The notes: generated by a model not told the origin, from the letters alone. 64,000 bases of DNA from Neocallimastix lanati (nom. inval.) (GCA_016946835.1 JACVTC010000044.1:591501-655500), one strand, 5' to 3'; shown: positions 1 to 11,007, counted from the stretch's first letter. Translations and numbers: made by a program.

Positions 1-147
1 TTATTATTTTATTTTCATTTATTTCTTTTAATTAATTTTCTTAATTTGATTTCGGGACTTCTAAAAGAATTAATTTTGGGTTAAGTTAAATAAGAATTTA
101 TTATTTATTATTTATTTTAATTTTAAAATTTCATTATTTATCAACAA

Positions 148-430
148 TGTAATAATTCTATTAAGAACTAACTCAAAATAGAATTATTAACTACAACTTA
201 ACGACTAATTCATTAAGTTGAGAAAATAGAAAATAAAATAAAATAATTTTTTTACCTATAGAGTTTATTATAAAATTAATTATAATAATAACACGAGAAG
301 CAAAAGAAGAATTATTTGTATAAATTTGATTTTAAAATATGTTTTTTGAATAAAATATTTTATTAATTTATTAAAGTTAAAAATATAAAGTTGTTACTAT
401 TATAACTATGTTTTTATAATAATAAAATAC
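148..430 (-). repeat. Family A repeat, inverted partial copy
   Basis: Reverse-complement match to the 3' third of the family A repeat (compare 770-1016 and 26000-26183). It starts at TGTAATAATTCT, the complement of the family's right end, and stops near 430, before the upstream hairpin block. With the direct copy at 474-1016 it makes an inverted pair. No coding potential. Confidence 0.7.
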
Positions 431-473
431 AGAATAATTTTAATTTTATATTTTTAATATAAGGATAAATTAT

Positions 474-1016
474 ATGATCGAAATATCTTTTATTATTTTA
501 TTCTTTTATTTTCGATCATTAGATTAGATTGGAAAATCGGTTAATTAAGATTTTTTCCAATTACTTTTTAGAAGTAATCGGTTTTACTTAATTAATGCAA
601 TGATCGATATGGATAGAATATCGATCGAAAACTTATCTAGGTTTTTCTATCTAATCTTTTCCTAGATAAGAGATTTGTTAAGATTAGAAAACCCTTTCTT
701 GTTTAACCTTATTTTCATAAAAAAATATAAATAAGGCTCTTGAGTTCTCTTTGAGAAATCAAGAGTTATTATTATAAAAATATAGTTATAATAGTAACGA
801 TTTTATATTTTAAACTTTTATAAATTAATAAAATATTTTATTCAAAAAACATATTTTAAAAATTAAATTTATATAAATCTTTCTTGCTTCTTATTTTTCG
901 TGTTATTATTATAATTAATTTTATAATAAACACCACTAAGATTTAGGTAAAACTCTATAGGTAAAAAAAAAAAAAAAAAAAAAAAAATTATTTTATTTTA
1001 TTTTCTATTTTCTCAA
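474..1016 (+). repeat. Family A repeat, partial copy (hairpin block to right end)
   Basis: Holds the conserved stem-loop series of this family: ATGATCGAAA (474-483) with TTTCGATCAT (510-519), ATTACTT (560-566) with AAGTAAT (572-578), GATCGATAT (602-610) with ATATCGATC (618-626), CTTATCTAGG (632-641) with CCTAGATAAG (661-670), and CTCTTGA (737-743) with TCAAGAG (759-765). A TATA-like stretch lies just before the last hairpin. A poly-A run follows 962. Confidence 0.8.
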
Positions 1017-1029
1017 CTTAATATAACTT

Positions 1030-1868
1030 TTATTTAACTCATATTTCATTTATACACTTAATTATAATTAATAATTTATTTAATTATATATTAAATTTTT
1101 ATTTAGTTTAATATTAAAAATTTATTTAATTAAATAATTTTTATACATTTAAAATAATATTAAATTTATTTAATTATTCACTTAATTATTAAATTTATTA
1201 GTTTTAGTTTTCTCTCACTTATTAAATCATAAACTAAAACACTATTCTGTATTCTATCATGTATTCTGTATTCTATCATGTATTCTGTATTGTATTAATC
1301 ATGTATTTTATTATTAATGTATTGTTTTATATTTTTTATGTAAAGTTCTATAAAATAGAACTAAATAGATTAAATTTTAAATTTTATGATCGAAATAATT
1401 TTCATTATTTTATTCTTTTATTTTCGATCATTATATTAGATTAAGTAATCGGTTAATTAAGGTTTTTCCAATTACTTCTTAAAAGTAATCGGTTTTACTT
1501 AATTAACGCGATGATCGATATGGATAGAATATCGATCAAAAAACTTATCTAGGTTTTTCTTCTAGTCTTTTCCTAGATAAGAGATTTGTTAAGATTAGAA
1601 CCCCTTTTGATTTTAACCTTATTTTGACAAAAAAGTATAAATAAGGCTCTTGAGTTCTCTTTGAGAAATCAAGAGTTATTATTATAACAATTATAATATA
1701 ATAATAATAACAATAGTTTTAACATTTAAAATTTCTAATAAATAATAAAACAAAGTATTTTAATAAAACAGATTTTATAATTAAAACTTTTCTTTATCAA
1801 TTTTAGTGTTTCGTCTATTATAATTCGTTATAATAAACTCGAAAATTAGAAAGAACCATAGGTAAGTA
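1030..1868 (+). repeat. Family A repeat, second direct copy
   Basis: Same order of stem-loops as the preceding copy (GATCGAAA/TTTCGATC near 1388-1430, GATCGATAT/ATATCGATC near 1512-1536, CTTATCTAGG/CCTAGATAAG near 1542-1580, CTCTTGA/TCAAGAG near 1647-1675). Its left part (1030-1380) is diverged and carries a short 19-bp tandem repeat. Boundaries are approximate. Confidence 0.7.
1243..1290 (+). repeat. 19-bp tandem repeat
   Basis: About 2.5 copies of TATTCTGTATTCTATCATG in tandem (1243-1261, 1262-1280, then a partial copy), inside the left part of a family A repeat. Confidence 0.85.
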
Positions 1869-1963
1869 TGATTCTTTTCTAAACCTTTAATATTAGCAGT
1901 TAGAGCTAATATTAATGATTAATAATTTAATTATAATTTTTTAATTAAATTATTACGAACATG

Positions 1964-2934
1964 TAAGAAATAATAATTATATACTAATAAATAATTATTA
2001 TTTCTTAGTCTTTATAATTATTGATAATAATTATAAATTTATTTAAATTATAATTAATTCATACATTGAGATATTATTATCAAATTTATTATAATTGTAA
2101 TTATTCATACACTTAAATAATATTAGAAAATTTATTTAAATAATTATTATATGTACATTTATTAATATTATTAATTTTATTTAGTTATTCATTTAATTAT
2201 CAAGTTAATGTAAACATTAGTTTCATTTATTTTTTACATTGTACATTTAAAAGAACAATTAATAAGTTTCTGTATTTTTTATAATTCTGTATTCTAGTTT
2301 AAAGATAGTTTTATGTTAATAAGTTTAGATTAGATTTTAAAAATAATATTTAGAAAAATAGAATAATTTAGATCATTCCGGTTATTATTGATTTTTCCTT
2401 TTATTTGATGATCTAAATTAAAATTTAGGAAATCGAAATATTAAGGTTTTATCCAAATATAAAATAATATATTTGGTTTTACTTAATATATACGATGATC
2501 GATATGAATAGAATATCGATCAAAAAGCTTATCTAGTTTTTTCTTCTAATCTTTTTCTAGATAAGATATTTTTTAAGATTAGAAAACCCTTTTTATTTAA
2601 CCTTATTTCCATAAAAAAATATAAATAAGGCTCTTGATTTCCCTTTAAGAAATCAAGAGTTATTATTATAAAAATATAGTTATAATAATAGCAATTTTAT
2701 ATTTTAAACTTTAATAAATTAATAAAACATTTTATTCAAAAACATATTTTTAAAACCAAATTTATCCAAATATTCCTTCTTTTACTTTTTGTGTTGTTAT
2801 TATAATTAATTTTATAATAAACTCTCTTTTTAGGTAAAATTTTTATTTTTATTTTATTTCTCAACTTAATGAATTAGTCATTAAGTTGAAGTTAATAATC
2901 ATATTTAGTAATAGAACTTAGTATGATTATTACA
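1964..2934 (+). repeat. Family A repeat, full-length copy
   Basis: One of three near full-length copies (others 25230-26183 and 33249-34154). It begins with a perfect 16-bp stem (1964-1979 with 1992-2007), then a 12-bp stem (2011-2022 with 2026-2037), and ends with a 10-bp stem TAATAATCAT (2894-2903) with ATGATTATTA (2924-2933). Intermediate stems include AATTTAGATCA (2365-2375) with TGATCTAAATT (2409-2419) and CCAAATAT (2453-2460) with ATATTTGG (2469-2476). Solo-LTR-like in size, with a TATA-like box near its middle, but no internal region or coding sequence is attached. Confidence 0.8.
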
Positions 2935-3777
2935 AAACAATGGTACAAGATCTGAAGATTTTATTAATAAAATAATATATTCTAATAATAAGGAAAAATT
3001 TAAAATATTATTCTCTAATTCTAAACCTAAATTAATTAATAAACTACTCTAATTTTAGTCTAAACTATCCTAATCTAAAAGAATCTAAACTAAGTTAAAA
3101 TAACTTAAACTAATATCTTAATCTAAACTATTCTAATCTAAACTAAACAATTTCTCTAAATCTATTACTATTTCTATAAAATGTTTAATACAACTAATCT
3201 ATTACTAAACTAATTTTATACTATACTTATCTTAATATTATACACTAAACACAAAAAACTATTAATTAAACACTTTTAAAACATTAAATTTAGAAAAAAC
3301 TATTTAATAAATTTTAATTTATTTTAAACTATTTAATTTATTATTTAACTTTTAGAAAATATTAAAAAAATAATATAATAATAAAGTCGTAAGAAAAAAA
3401 GGGAGAGAACAAAAGTATTGTGTTACTTTGTTCTTTTTTATACTAATAAAATATTTATTTGATTGGATTAAAAATAAAAATAAAAAATTTAATAATAAAA
3501 ATTTAATAATAAAAATTTAATAATAAAAATATAATAATAAAAATATAATAAACTTAAATTTTCTAAATTATTAAAATATTATATAAAAATTTTACAATAT
3601 TAAATAATATAATTAATACATGATTTTTTAATACATCTAATTATTTTTATTTAACTTTATAATATTCTATAACTAATATTTTAATGTTCAATTTTTTATT
3701 ATTTATTTATAATTGTTAATGATATTTTTTACTTTAATATTTTCTTTAAATAGTTTAATTTTTCTTTATTTAATTGT
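2935..3777. other. AT-rich spacer, no gene seen
   Basis: Low-complexity AT-rich DNA with short tandem runs (TTAATAATAAAAA-type units around 3480-3550). No open frame of note, no tRNA and no match to the repeat families elsewhere in the window. Confidence 0.6.
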
Positions 3778-4180
3778 ACCGTAACAACAAAAACTGTAAC
3801 AGATACATGGTAACTTCAAGCCTATCCAATGATAGTTCTTTGGTTACGTAACGTATCTCTAAACAGCTAGCAATTTCGGCTAATCAAATAAAATCTTTTG
3901 TTACTTTCGTACATTAAATTTTATTATTTTATAAATAATTATATAGTTAAATATTTATTTAAATATATTTTATTTAGTGATTAGTAAACTAAGTTAAATT
4001 AAATTATTTACCAATCATAATATTATTGACATGTATAAATAATAATTGAACTTGTAACTGTAACGCACTAGCGTTACTATTAACGTAAATTGTTATTATA
4101 AATATTAATATTATTAAATAAAAAATATAATTATTAAATAAAAAATATTACTCAGTGTAAGCCCAGTAACTGATAACAAA
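3778..4180. other. Cluster of GTAAC/GTTAC motifs with two palindromes
   Basis: About ten GTAAC or GTTAC pentamers in 400 bases, including the perfect palindrome GTTACGTAAC (about 3842-3851) and GTAACGC (4060-4066) facing GCGTTAC (4071-4077). Base composition is richer in G and C than the surroundings. Function unknown; could be part of an old transposon end. Confidence 0.4.
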
Positions 4181-4354
4181 TAGAGTTATAAAGTGCTGCG
4201 CTATATTCTAGTGTAATAAGAAATAATAATTATAGAATTAATTAATTTAGTGTTTATTATTAACAACTCGAATAGAGAGGTGTTAAGTTATCTTAGCCTT
4301 TAGATTTAGTTATTATTCGTTATTTTAGTTAATAATAAACTTACCTTTTACAAA

Positions 4355-4588
4355 TGATAAATTTTAGAAATTATCTTAATTTTAATATAGAATTAAAAAG
4401 TGATAATTTCAATTTATTTTAATAATAACTGTATAAGTTATTTATGAATTAAAAATGTTTTATTAAAAATAACACTAAAAATTTGGTTTATTAGAACACT
4501 TGTTTTCTAATATTTTATTTTATAAATCTTTTATTAAAATTTATTAAACATTACAAAATTTAAAGTGATTATTAAAATTATAAAATTA

Positions 4589-4622
<34 letters not shown>

Positions 4623-5115
4623 TTTACATGAAATATTTACAAGTATTTATATTTTTCTTTAAAATTAAACTATTTATAATTTATAAATAAAAAGAATAAT
4701 TAAATAAAATAAAAGTAATAAAATTAATAATAAAATAAATATTTAATAATAAAATAAATAAATTTGTTTATTATAAAAATAATTAAAAATATTTTGTTAT
4801 TTAAATTAATAAATTTTGTTATTATAAAATTATTATTTAATTATAAAATTAATTATAAAAATTATTATAAAACTAATTATTAAAACTAATTATTTTATTT
4901 TAAATTTAATCTTAATATTTTTATTTTGAAAAATATATAATATTTCTTTCATATCTGAGTATTAATGTAATTTTTAAGTGTAATTTATTTGTTTTAATTA
5001 ATTAATTAATTAATTTTTTTTTTTATTTTATTAAATTATTATTAAACTTGGCTAAGGTTAGTTTTGATTTTATGTATAATAAATTTTCAAGATTTATTAA
5101 TTTTGTTATTTATCA
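4355..5115 (-). repeat. LTR 1 of the array (3' LTR of copy 1)
   Basis: 761 bases, TG...CA ends inside an 8-base perfect terminal inverted repeat (TGATAAAT...ATTTATCA). Contains a (TAA)n run near 4590-4620. Preceded by CAAA, the left half of the presumed target duplication. The pol stop codon lies only 12 bases from this LTR, leaving just a short purine stretch (GAGGAA on the minus strand) as polypurine tract. Confidence 0.92.
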
Positions 5116-5127
5116 ATTCCTCGGCGG

Positions 5128-8100
5128 TTAAGATTGAACTTCGTCCCTTGAAGTTAATTCTTTTTCTGGAATGATATAAGGAAAAACATTTTTAATATGT
5201 ACATTTCGATCAAGAAGTTTTCCTGTTTGAGGATCTTCGAGGACAACTGTATTGAATTTTTGTTTGTTAACTACTTTATATGGTCCATAAAAGTAAGGAT
5301 TTAACTTACTTCTTCCAATTATTCTTATCATCACATAATCTCCGGGTTTATAATTTTTCTTTAGTGATTTCGATAGTCCAATGCGATGTTCCCAATATTG
5401 ATTTGCGTAATCCGAATATTCTGTTGCTTGTTTCACCCAATTCTGATGTCTAAGGAATCTTCTAAAAATATATTCTTCATCTGTTTCATTTGGATCTTTG
5501 TAAATATCTGGAAACATTACTTCTAATGGCCAGGTGTCTTTTCTCCCATAAAGTAATTCAAAGCTGCTAAATTTTGTTTTGGAATTTTTTGTTGTTCTAA
5601 GAGCCCAAAGTGCGGATGGTAAATATTCATCCCATTCACTTTCGTTTTCAACTAAGAGTCTTAGAATTTTCTCTACTTCTCTATTACGGTTTTCAATCAT
5701 ACCATTTGATTCTGGATGATGTGGAGATACAAAGTGCACCCATGACCCATAAAGATCGATCATCATTTTAGTAATATCTGATGCGAACGAACTTCCATTA
5801 TCTGTAACAATTATTTCTGGAGGACCATGTCTTGATATAACTTCAGTTAAAAATTTTATAACTTCTTCAGTCTTTGTGTTTGGAATGGCTTTAGCTTCAA
5901 CCCATTTTGTGAAGTAGTCAACCAATGTAATAATATACATATTTCCATTTTTAGTAATTGGAAGAGGACCAATCGTATCAAGTCCAACACGAGTAAATGG
6001 TTGTTCAACTGGTGTTACATTATCTGCAGTGTTTTTCGGGATTGGTTTTGGTCTACAAAGTTGACATTTTCTGCAAGATTTGATCCACATCCTAACGTCA
6101 TTCCAAATGCCGGGCCAATAATATGAATTTAGTATTCTGTTTACAGTTTTTTCGGCTCCTTCATGTCCTACAGAATGAGCACGATTAATTATATCCTTTT
6201 TGTCTTCATCACGGTAGATAACTTTTAAATAAGTATCATCTTTCTTATAATATAAGGTGTTATCAACAACTTGATAATTCTTAGTGAAGTATTTGATTAT
6301 TCCTTCTGGTAGGTTTAAATCTTTTGGATTAAGATCAGCTAAAATTGTATTAATACATTTTATAATATCTTCGCTGTCTTTTGAAGGTAGTCTTGAAAGA
6401 GCGTCTGCGAAAACATTTTTCTTTCCTTTTTCATATTTTAGTTCAATTTTATATTTGTTAAATTCTTCTATCCAACGCATGTGTCTTCCTTTATTTGGAA
6501 TAGTATTTTTGTAAAATCCTAAGAGTGGTTTATGATCCATAATGAATGTAGTTGGTTTCTTGTTACTAATTAAGTACTGACGGAATTTTTGGATTGCGTA
6601 ATTAATAGCCAAACCTTCAAGATCAGTTACAGAGTAATTTCTTTCTGGAGGTGATAAAGTACGACTTACACAACAAATTGGGTGTTCCAATTTGTCTTCC
6701 TCCACCTGTAAGAGGACAGCACCGATACCTTGAGTAGAGGCGTCTGTTCTAACAATAAATTCTTTATCAAAGTCAGGATAACATAATATAGGGTCAGACA
6801 ATAAACAGTGACGTATGTCTTCAAAAGCTTCATTACGATCAGAAGTCCATATATATGGTTGATTTTTCTTAAGTAGTTTAAAAAGAGAGTCAGCTCTTAT
6901 AGAGAAATTTTGTATAAATTTTCTGTAATAACTAGCAAGACCAAGGAAGGACCTGAGCTCATTAACATTTTTGGGAGCTTCCCAAAGGGCTATACTTTGA
7001 ACTTTAGAAGGAACAGTTTTTAAACCATTAGGGGTAAGAACATGACCTAAGACTTCAATTGATTCTTGGAAAAATTTGCATTTTTGAAGATTGAGGGAGA
7101 GATTATACTTGGAGAATATTTCAAATACTTGTTTTAAATGTTCAAGATGTTCTTCAATAGAAGTAGAATATACAACTATGTCATCGATGTAAACGAATAA
7201 GCATTTACCAATGAGGGGTAAAAGGATTCTGTTCATCTCCCTTTGAAAGGTAGCGGGAGCATTAGTTAAACCGAAAGGCATAACAACAAAATTATAGTTT
7301 CCAAATTTTGTTGTGAAAGAAGTTTTTTCGATATCTCTGGGATTCATTGGGATTTGGTGATAACCCGAATATAAGTCAAGGGCTGAAAATATTTTAGCAC
7401 CTCTAACTGAAGAGACAAGTTCATCGATGAAAGGAAGTGCATATGAATCTTTAATAGTGATTTCATTAAGCCTTCTGTAATCTATACATAGTCTCCATTT
7501 CCCATTTTTCTTTCTGACTAATAAAACAGGAAATGACCAAGGGGAATGCGAGGGAATAATTAAGCCTTTATTAAGTAAGGATATAATTTCTTCTTTTAGA
7601 ATATCAGAATGCTCTTTTGATAATTTATAAGGTTTTAGCTTAATAGGTTTTTCAGTAGTAGTAATTATTGAATGTGGTTCAAGGTTAGCAGTTGTTAGCT
7701 GACTTAGTGATGTTGCCATACAATTTTTGTATTGATTAATAAGACTTTCAAATTTTGATTTAACTTTATCTGGAACAGAATTGAGAATTTCGTTTAAGGT
7801 AGAGTTAAATTCACGAATTTCTTCATCTTCTTTAGATACATAAATAGCATTCATTAAGGGAATATTATTTGTATTATTTGAGTTAATTATCTGGATTATC
7901 TTTTTAAGACCTTTTCTTGTTTTCTGATATATGAAATCATCATCTGGATCAATAAGTAATCTATATTTCTTTTGGATACTTCTTCCAAAAATAATATCAA
8001 AGTATGGATTATCTTGATTTATAATATAAAATTTTTCATAAATGTTGCAAGAATCATTAATGTTAATTTTCAATGGAACATAGTATTTAGTAGGTACTGT

Positions 8101-8997
8101 AGATCCATTTGCTAAAGTAATATTTTGTTCTATTATATCTTCTTCAATTTTCACATCATTAAATTTATTTAAACATCCTGTTGTTATAACATTTACATTT
8201 GCTCCTGTATCGTAAAGAATTTTTAAAAATACTTCTTTCGTTTTTCCAATAAAGATTGGAATAGGAATATTATAAAGAGAGCATAATACATTATCTATTT
8301 TTGGCTTACATCCTTGTCCTAATTCCTTCCTAAGAGTAGGACTAATAGAAAGTAATTGTGCAAGACTAATTTTCGGAAACAAGTTGTTGGCTTCCTTAAT
8401 TATACTAAATTTATTACCTGGTTCTAACATTTGTATACCTGTCATACTTCTTTTTCTGGTTTGTTTAGTTTGACTGAGAGATTGACTATGTGTTAGAACG
8501 TCTTTGGTATTATTTTCATTATTTATTTTTCTATGTTCATCAATTATGTTAATTACATTATTCTTATTATTTTCATTATTACTTTCATTATTATTTCCAT
8601 TATTGTTTTCTGAATTATTTTTCATTTCAGAATCTTTTGTATTTTCCTTTGTATTATTTGGTTCATCAATAATAATTTCATCATTATCATTTAATTCATG
8701 GTCATTTTGTTTTTCATTATTAAGTTCTTCACTTATTTTTCTTCTTCTTGTATTCCTAATTGCTTTCTTTTGATGTTTAACTTTCTTAATATTTGGTTGA
8801 TTGAGAATGGATGGTTTAACTATACTTTTATTATTTGGAGAGATTTTATTCTTATCCAAAGTACTTGTAGGCACTTTCTTTTTCTGGGCTACATTAATTT
8901 GAGGGATTTGATTATTTTCGTTATTAAGGTAATTTATTGATTGATTTGATGATGCAATTTTAGTTATTTTGGGAGATTGCTTACTCCCATAATTTAA
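5128..8997 (-). CDS. pol: Pol polyprotein, copy 1 (protease, RT, RNase H, integrase)
   Basis: Ty3/gypsy Pol, made as a Gag-Pol fusion by -1 frameshifting at 8997-9003. The same frame is open to about 9018 but its first M-like codon, at 9006, is GTG, so independent initiation is unlikely. Residues counted from 9006. An Asn/Lys-rich linker fills 1-190. The aspartic protease has a DTGA motif at 266. RT has D544 and YIDD at 606-609. RNase H shows D755, E797, D824 and D868. The integrase zinc finger is H944, H948, C978, C981; its catalytic triad is D1010, D1069, E1105 with 35 residues between the last two. A GPY motif is at 1241-1243. No chromodomain. All key residues are intact, so this copy may be active. 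Confidence 0.95.
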   Translation of the reverse strand, partial: LNYGSKQSPKITKIASSNQSINYLNNENNQIPQINVAQKKKVPTSTLDKNKISPNNKSIVKPSILNQPNIKKVKHQKKAIRNTRRRKISEELNNEKQNDHELNDNDEIIIDEPNNTKENTKDSEMKNNSENNNGNNNESNNENNKNNVINIIDEHRKINNENNTKDVLTHSQSLSQTKQTRKRSMTGIQMLEPGNKFSIIKEANNLFPKISLAQLLSISPTLRKELGQGCKPKIDNVLCSLYNIPIPIFIGKTKEVFLKILYDTGANVNVITTGCLNKFNDVKIEEDIIEQNITLANGSTVPTKYYVPLKININDSCNIYEKFYIINQDNPYFDIIFGRSIQKKYRLLIDPDDDFIYQKTRKGLKKIIQIINSNNTNNIPLMNAIYVSKEDEEIREFNSTLNEILNSVPDKVKSKFESLINQYKNCMATSLSQLTTANLEPHSIITTTEKPIKLKPYKLSKEHSDILKEEIISLLNKGLIIPSHSPWSFPVLLVRKKNGKWRLCIDYRRLNEITIKDSYALPFIDELVSSVRGAKIFSALDLYSGYHQIPMNPRDIEKTSFTTKFGNYNFVVMPFGLTNAPATFQREMNRILLPLIGKCLFVYIDDIVVYSTSIEEHLEHLKQVFEIFSKYNLSLNLQKCKFFQESIEVLGHVLTPNGLKTVPSKVQSIALWEAPKNVNELRSFLGLASYYRKFIQNFSIRADSLFKLLKKNQPYIWTSDRNEAFEDIRHCLLSDPILCYPDFDKEFIVRTDASTQGIGAVLLQVEEDKLEHPICCVSRTLSPPERNYSVTDLEGLAINYAIQKFRQYLISNKKPTTFIMDHKPLLGFYKNTIPNKGRHMRWIEEFNKYKIELKYEKGKKNVFADALSRLPSKDSEDIIKCINTILADLNPKDLNLPEGIIKYFTKNYQVVDNTLYYKKDDTYLKVIYRDEDKKDIINRAHSVGHEGAEKTVNRILNSYYWPGIWNDVRMWIKSCRKCQLCRPKPIPKNTADNVTPVEQPFTRVGLDTIGPLPITKNGNMYIITLVDYFTKWVEAKAIPNTKTEEVIKFLTEVISRHGPPEIIVTDNGSSFASDITKMMIDLYGSWVHFVSPHHPESNGMIENRNREVEKILRLLVENESEWDEYLPSALWALRTTKNSKTKFSSFELLYGRKDTWPLEVMFPDIYKDPNETDEEYIFRRFLRHQNWVKQATEYSDYANQYWEHRIGLSKSLKKNYKPGDYVMIRIIGRSKLNPYFYGPYKVVNKQKFNTVVLEDPQTGKLLDRNVHIKNVFPYIIPEKELTSRDEVQS

Positions 8998-9003
8998 TTT
9001 AAA
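8970..9003 (-). promoter_or_regulatory. -1 ribosomal frameshift signal, copy 1
   Basis: Slippery heptamer U UUA AAU at 8997-9003 in the gag frame, immediately before the gag stop TAA (8994-8996). A 7-nt spacer follows, then a hairpin with stem TGGGAG/CTCCCA (minus-strand reading; plus positions 8984-8989 and 8970-8975) and an 8-nt loop. A slip of -1 puts the ribosome in the pol frame, which is open from there on. Confidence 0.9.
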
Positions 9004-9887
9004 CACTCTTCTTCTAATTCAGGGCAATCATCTTTAACATGACCTATTCTTTGACAATTTAAGCATACATTGATTTTTAAATCAGCAAGTTTCTGAGTTA
9101 TTTCTTGTAATTCATCATCTTGAAGTTGTGTAGGTTTCAATGTGATTTTTCTATTTTCAACATTTTGATTAATATAATTATGAGTAGGTTTTATATTATT
9201 ATTATATTTTTGGTAATTATTGTTGTGACTATTATTTATATTATTATTCTTATTATTAAATGTATTATTTTTATTATAAGTACTTGTATAATATGTTCCA
9301 TAATTATTTTGAGTATTAGATTTTATATTTCTTTTGTTTGGTTCTCCTTTATCTTTGGATCTATTTGATTCTACTAATTTATATATCTTCTCCTTTTTAG
9401 ACGTTATTTTCATTGCATCTTTTAAGTTTTGCGGTTCTGCTTCTAATAAAGCCTCATAGGTTTTAGTTAAAGTCCGAAATGCATTAATATAATAAGAGAT
9501 TATAACTTCCTTATTTAAATCAATTCTAATTTTATTTAAAAGTGTTTCAAACCTTATGTTGAATTCTGCAACACTTTCACCTTTCTTAATTGTAGCTGTT
9601 GAAAGTTCTAATAACCTTGAATTTTTAGGAAGAGAACCCTTGTAATGTTCCTGTAATTTACTTATAATGGTATCATATTTATCTGGGGTAGTTTTATTTA
9701 ATGAATTTATTACTATCTTTCTTGCAATACCAGTAGTAATTGAAATTAAACATTCTATCTTTTCTTCTTCGTCAATTTTATTGGAATTACACCAACGAGT
9801 ATATGAGAAATTCCAATCATCAAATTCTACAGTCGGTTGACCTAATATAGGAATTCTGTTGAAATTAATTGATTTTAAATCGGACAT
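8994..9887 (-). CDS. gag: Gag, copy 1
   Basis: 297-residue capsid/nucleocapsid protein. The N-terminal two thirds (about 15-170) look like a retrotransposon capsid domain; 190-245 is Asn-rich. A single CCHC zinc knuckle, C275-x2-C278-x4-H283-x4-C288, binds RNA. The stop codon abuts the frameshift heptamer, and the pol frame overlaps the end. The start is the only sensible ATG and follows an 852-base leader. Confidence 0.93.
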   Translation of the reverse strand: MSDLKSINFNRIPILGQPTVEFDDWNFSYTRWCNSNKIDEEEKIECLISITTGIARKIVINSLNKTTPDKYDTIISKLQEHYKGSLPKNSRLLELSTATIKKGESVAEFNIRFETLLNKIRIDLNKEVIISYYINAFRTLTKTYEALLEAEPQNLKDAMKITSKKEKIYKLVESNRSKDKGEPNKRNIKSNTQNNYGTYYTSTYNKNNTFNNKNNNINNSHNNNYQKYNNNIKPTHNYINQNVENRKITLKPTQLQDDELQEITQKLADLKINVCLNCQRIGHVKDDCPELEEECLN

Positions 9888-10086
9888 TTTACTCTGGAAT
9901 TTAGAAGTAATTTTGTTTTCTCCTTTATATAATTTATATACTTTATTTTATATAATAATTTATTCACTAACAAAATATTTATATATTTAAATTTAATTAT
10001 TTAATCAAATTTTTAATTAATTAAAATTTTATATATCAATTTCAATTTATTTATTCATTCACTTATTATACGTTTCTTTAATAAGT

Positions 10087-10123
<37 letters not shown>

Positions 10124-10739
10124 TATATCTTCTTTAAAGTATTATATTTAGGAAACAGAGTTATATATAAGGTGGCACAAAATTTTCGTAGCCTTTTTAT
10201 TATATTTTCGACCTCCACGTATTATATATACTCTCTTTATTAGTTTTCACACTATTATTGTAAAGTTTTGCCTTCTCTAAATTAGAGTATCGATACAATA
10301 ATATGCTATTCTCCTAATAAATTTTCTATTCTATACGTGCTCTACTCTCTATAATAAAAATCTACTACTCTCTTTCACCTATTCTAATTTATAGTATGTT
10401 AACTCAACCTAGAATCTAGTTCCAATAGTGTGTTGTTAACAAACTATAAACCTATATAACCCTTATTTTTTTTTTTTTTACTAATTTATTTATTTTTATT
10501 TATTATTTTATTATTATATTATTATATATATATACATATATATATTTTATTTTTAATTTTAAATTATGAATTTTTATACTAGTTCATACTCTAGTTTTTA
10601 TTTTTAAATAGTATTATATAATAAATATTATTTATCCTTTATTTTAATATTATGAATTTTTATACTAGTTCATACTCTAGTGTTAATAAATAATACTTAT
10701 TAATAATAATTTAGCTGCCTCTCCGGTTCGAAGGACCAC
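9888..10739 (-). other. 5' leader of copy 1, with primer-binding site
   Basis: Non-coding leader between the 5' LTR (10740-11500) and gag. It holds a 34-base T tract (A tract in sense) near 10089-10122, a 33-base direct repeat (10563-10595 and 10649-10681), and next to the LTR a GC-richer block at 10722-10738. In sense this reads TGGTCCTTCGAACCGGA, one base from the LTR. The leading TGG fits a tRNA-primed site, but only about 8 nt can pair with a tRNA 3' end of ordinary shape, so primer identity is unclear. Confidence 0.7.
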
Positions 10740-10973
10740 TGATAAATTTTAGAAATTATCTTAATTTTAATATAGAATTAAAAAGTGATAATTTCAATTT
10801 ATTTTAATAATAACTGTATAAGTTATTTATGAATTAAAAATGTTTTATTAAAAATAACACTAAAAATTTGGTTTATTAGAACACTTGTTTTCTAATATTT
10901 TATTTTATAAATCTTTTATTAAAATTTATTAAACATTACAAAATTTAAAGTGATTATTAAAATTATAAAATTA

Positions 10974-11007
<34 letters not shown>

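Noticed and set aside
474-2934. Hammerhead-type self-cleaving ribozymes in the family A hairpins
   Set aside because: The conserved CUGAUGA and GAAA core motifs are not found in the right arrangement.
8504-8773. Hydrophobic plus-strand frames opposite pol and gag (also at 8698, 9120 and in the other copies)
   Set aside because: Antisense shadows of the Asn/Lys-rich linkers; Asn codons read backwards give Ile/Leu/Phe.
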